Shown here in pieces: positions 5,045 through 5,086 of a stretch of DNA of 5,086 bases. The first letter of the stretch is position 1; each line of letters starts with the position of its first letter. Location: positions 1-5,086 of the forward strand of contig JAOZKL010000060.1 in NCBI GenBank assembly GCA_029935375.1. The letters run 5' to 3'. This DNA comes from Patescibacteria group bacterium (GTDB lineage Bacteria; Patescibacteriota; JACMRA01). The notes under the pieces are model-generated. The model was given only the letters and a program-made list of their open reading frames with translations, was not told the origin of the DNA and searched no databases. The position numbers and the translations under genes were made by a program.

Positions 5045-5086
5045 ATATTATAGTTTTGTGGTTTATAACTCACTGTTTGCAAAGCT
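5041..5086 (-). CDS. Possible 3' end of an upstream gene (partial)
   Basis: One minus-strand frame is open from the window edge to a TGA at 5043-5041 that overlaps the next ATG as ATGA, and would encode ALQTVSYKPQNYNI. A 4-bp overlap is a common arrangement in phage structural operons and would explain the missing Shine-Dalgarno of the next gene by translational coupling. A second frame is open to a TAA at 5065-5063 (SFANSEL), so the choice is ambiguous. Fourteen codons are too few to be sure. Confidence 0.2.
   Translation of the reverse strand, partial: ALQTVSYKPQNYNI

Overview
The window is AT-rich bacterial DNA with three complete protein genes, all on the minus strand, separated by intergenic DNA packed with small palindromic repeats. 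Reading along the minus strand (from the right edge leftwards) the order is: a modular phage-tail-fibre-like protein (3884-5044), a tRNA-guanine transglycosylase, tgt (2621-3757), and the catalytic A subunit of a V/A-type ATPase, ntpA (267-2042). All three use the standard code and end in TAG, TAA and TAG. There are no recognisable rRNA, tRNA, CRISPR or transposase sequences.

The organism cannot be named from this much sequence. A bacterial V-type A subunit resembling the chlamydial/spirochaetal branch, start codons without Shine-Dalgarno sequences, REP-like hairpins between genes and a tail-fibre-like surface protein beside housekeeping genes would fit an uncultured lineage such as a candidate-phylum bacterium. 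This is inference, not identification.

Region by region: 1-266 holds an intrinsic terminator and a cluster of palindromes downstream of ntpA. 267-2042 is ntpA, standing alone without other V-ATPase subunit genes in view. 2043-2620 is a long non-coding stretch carrying the ntpA promoter region, several REP-like palindromes, a cloverleaf-shaped inverted repeat and a decayed ~21-bp tandem array. 2621-3757 is tgt. 3758-3883 carries the tgt promoter region with three TGACAAAA-type boxes. 3884-5044 is the tail-fibre-like gene, and the last ~40 bases may hold the end of another gene.

The genes do not form an obvious pathway: one builds an ion-translocating ATPase, one modifies tRNA wobble guanine, one is probably a structural or adhesive protein. 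The two observations most worth attention are (1) that Tgt keeps its catalytic aspartates but has lost all four residues that bind the structural zinc in this family, together with an altered base-recognition loop, and (2) that the same two-hairpin composite repeat lies downstream of both ntpA and tgt, in the same orientation relative to each gene.
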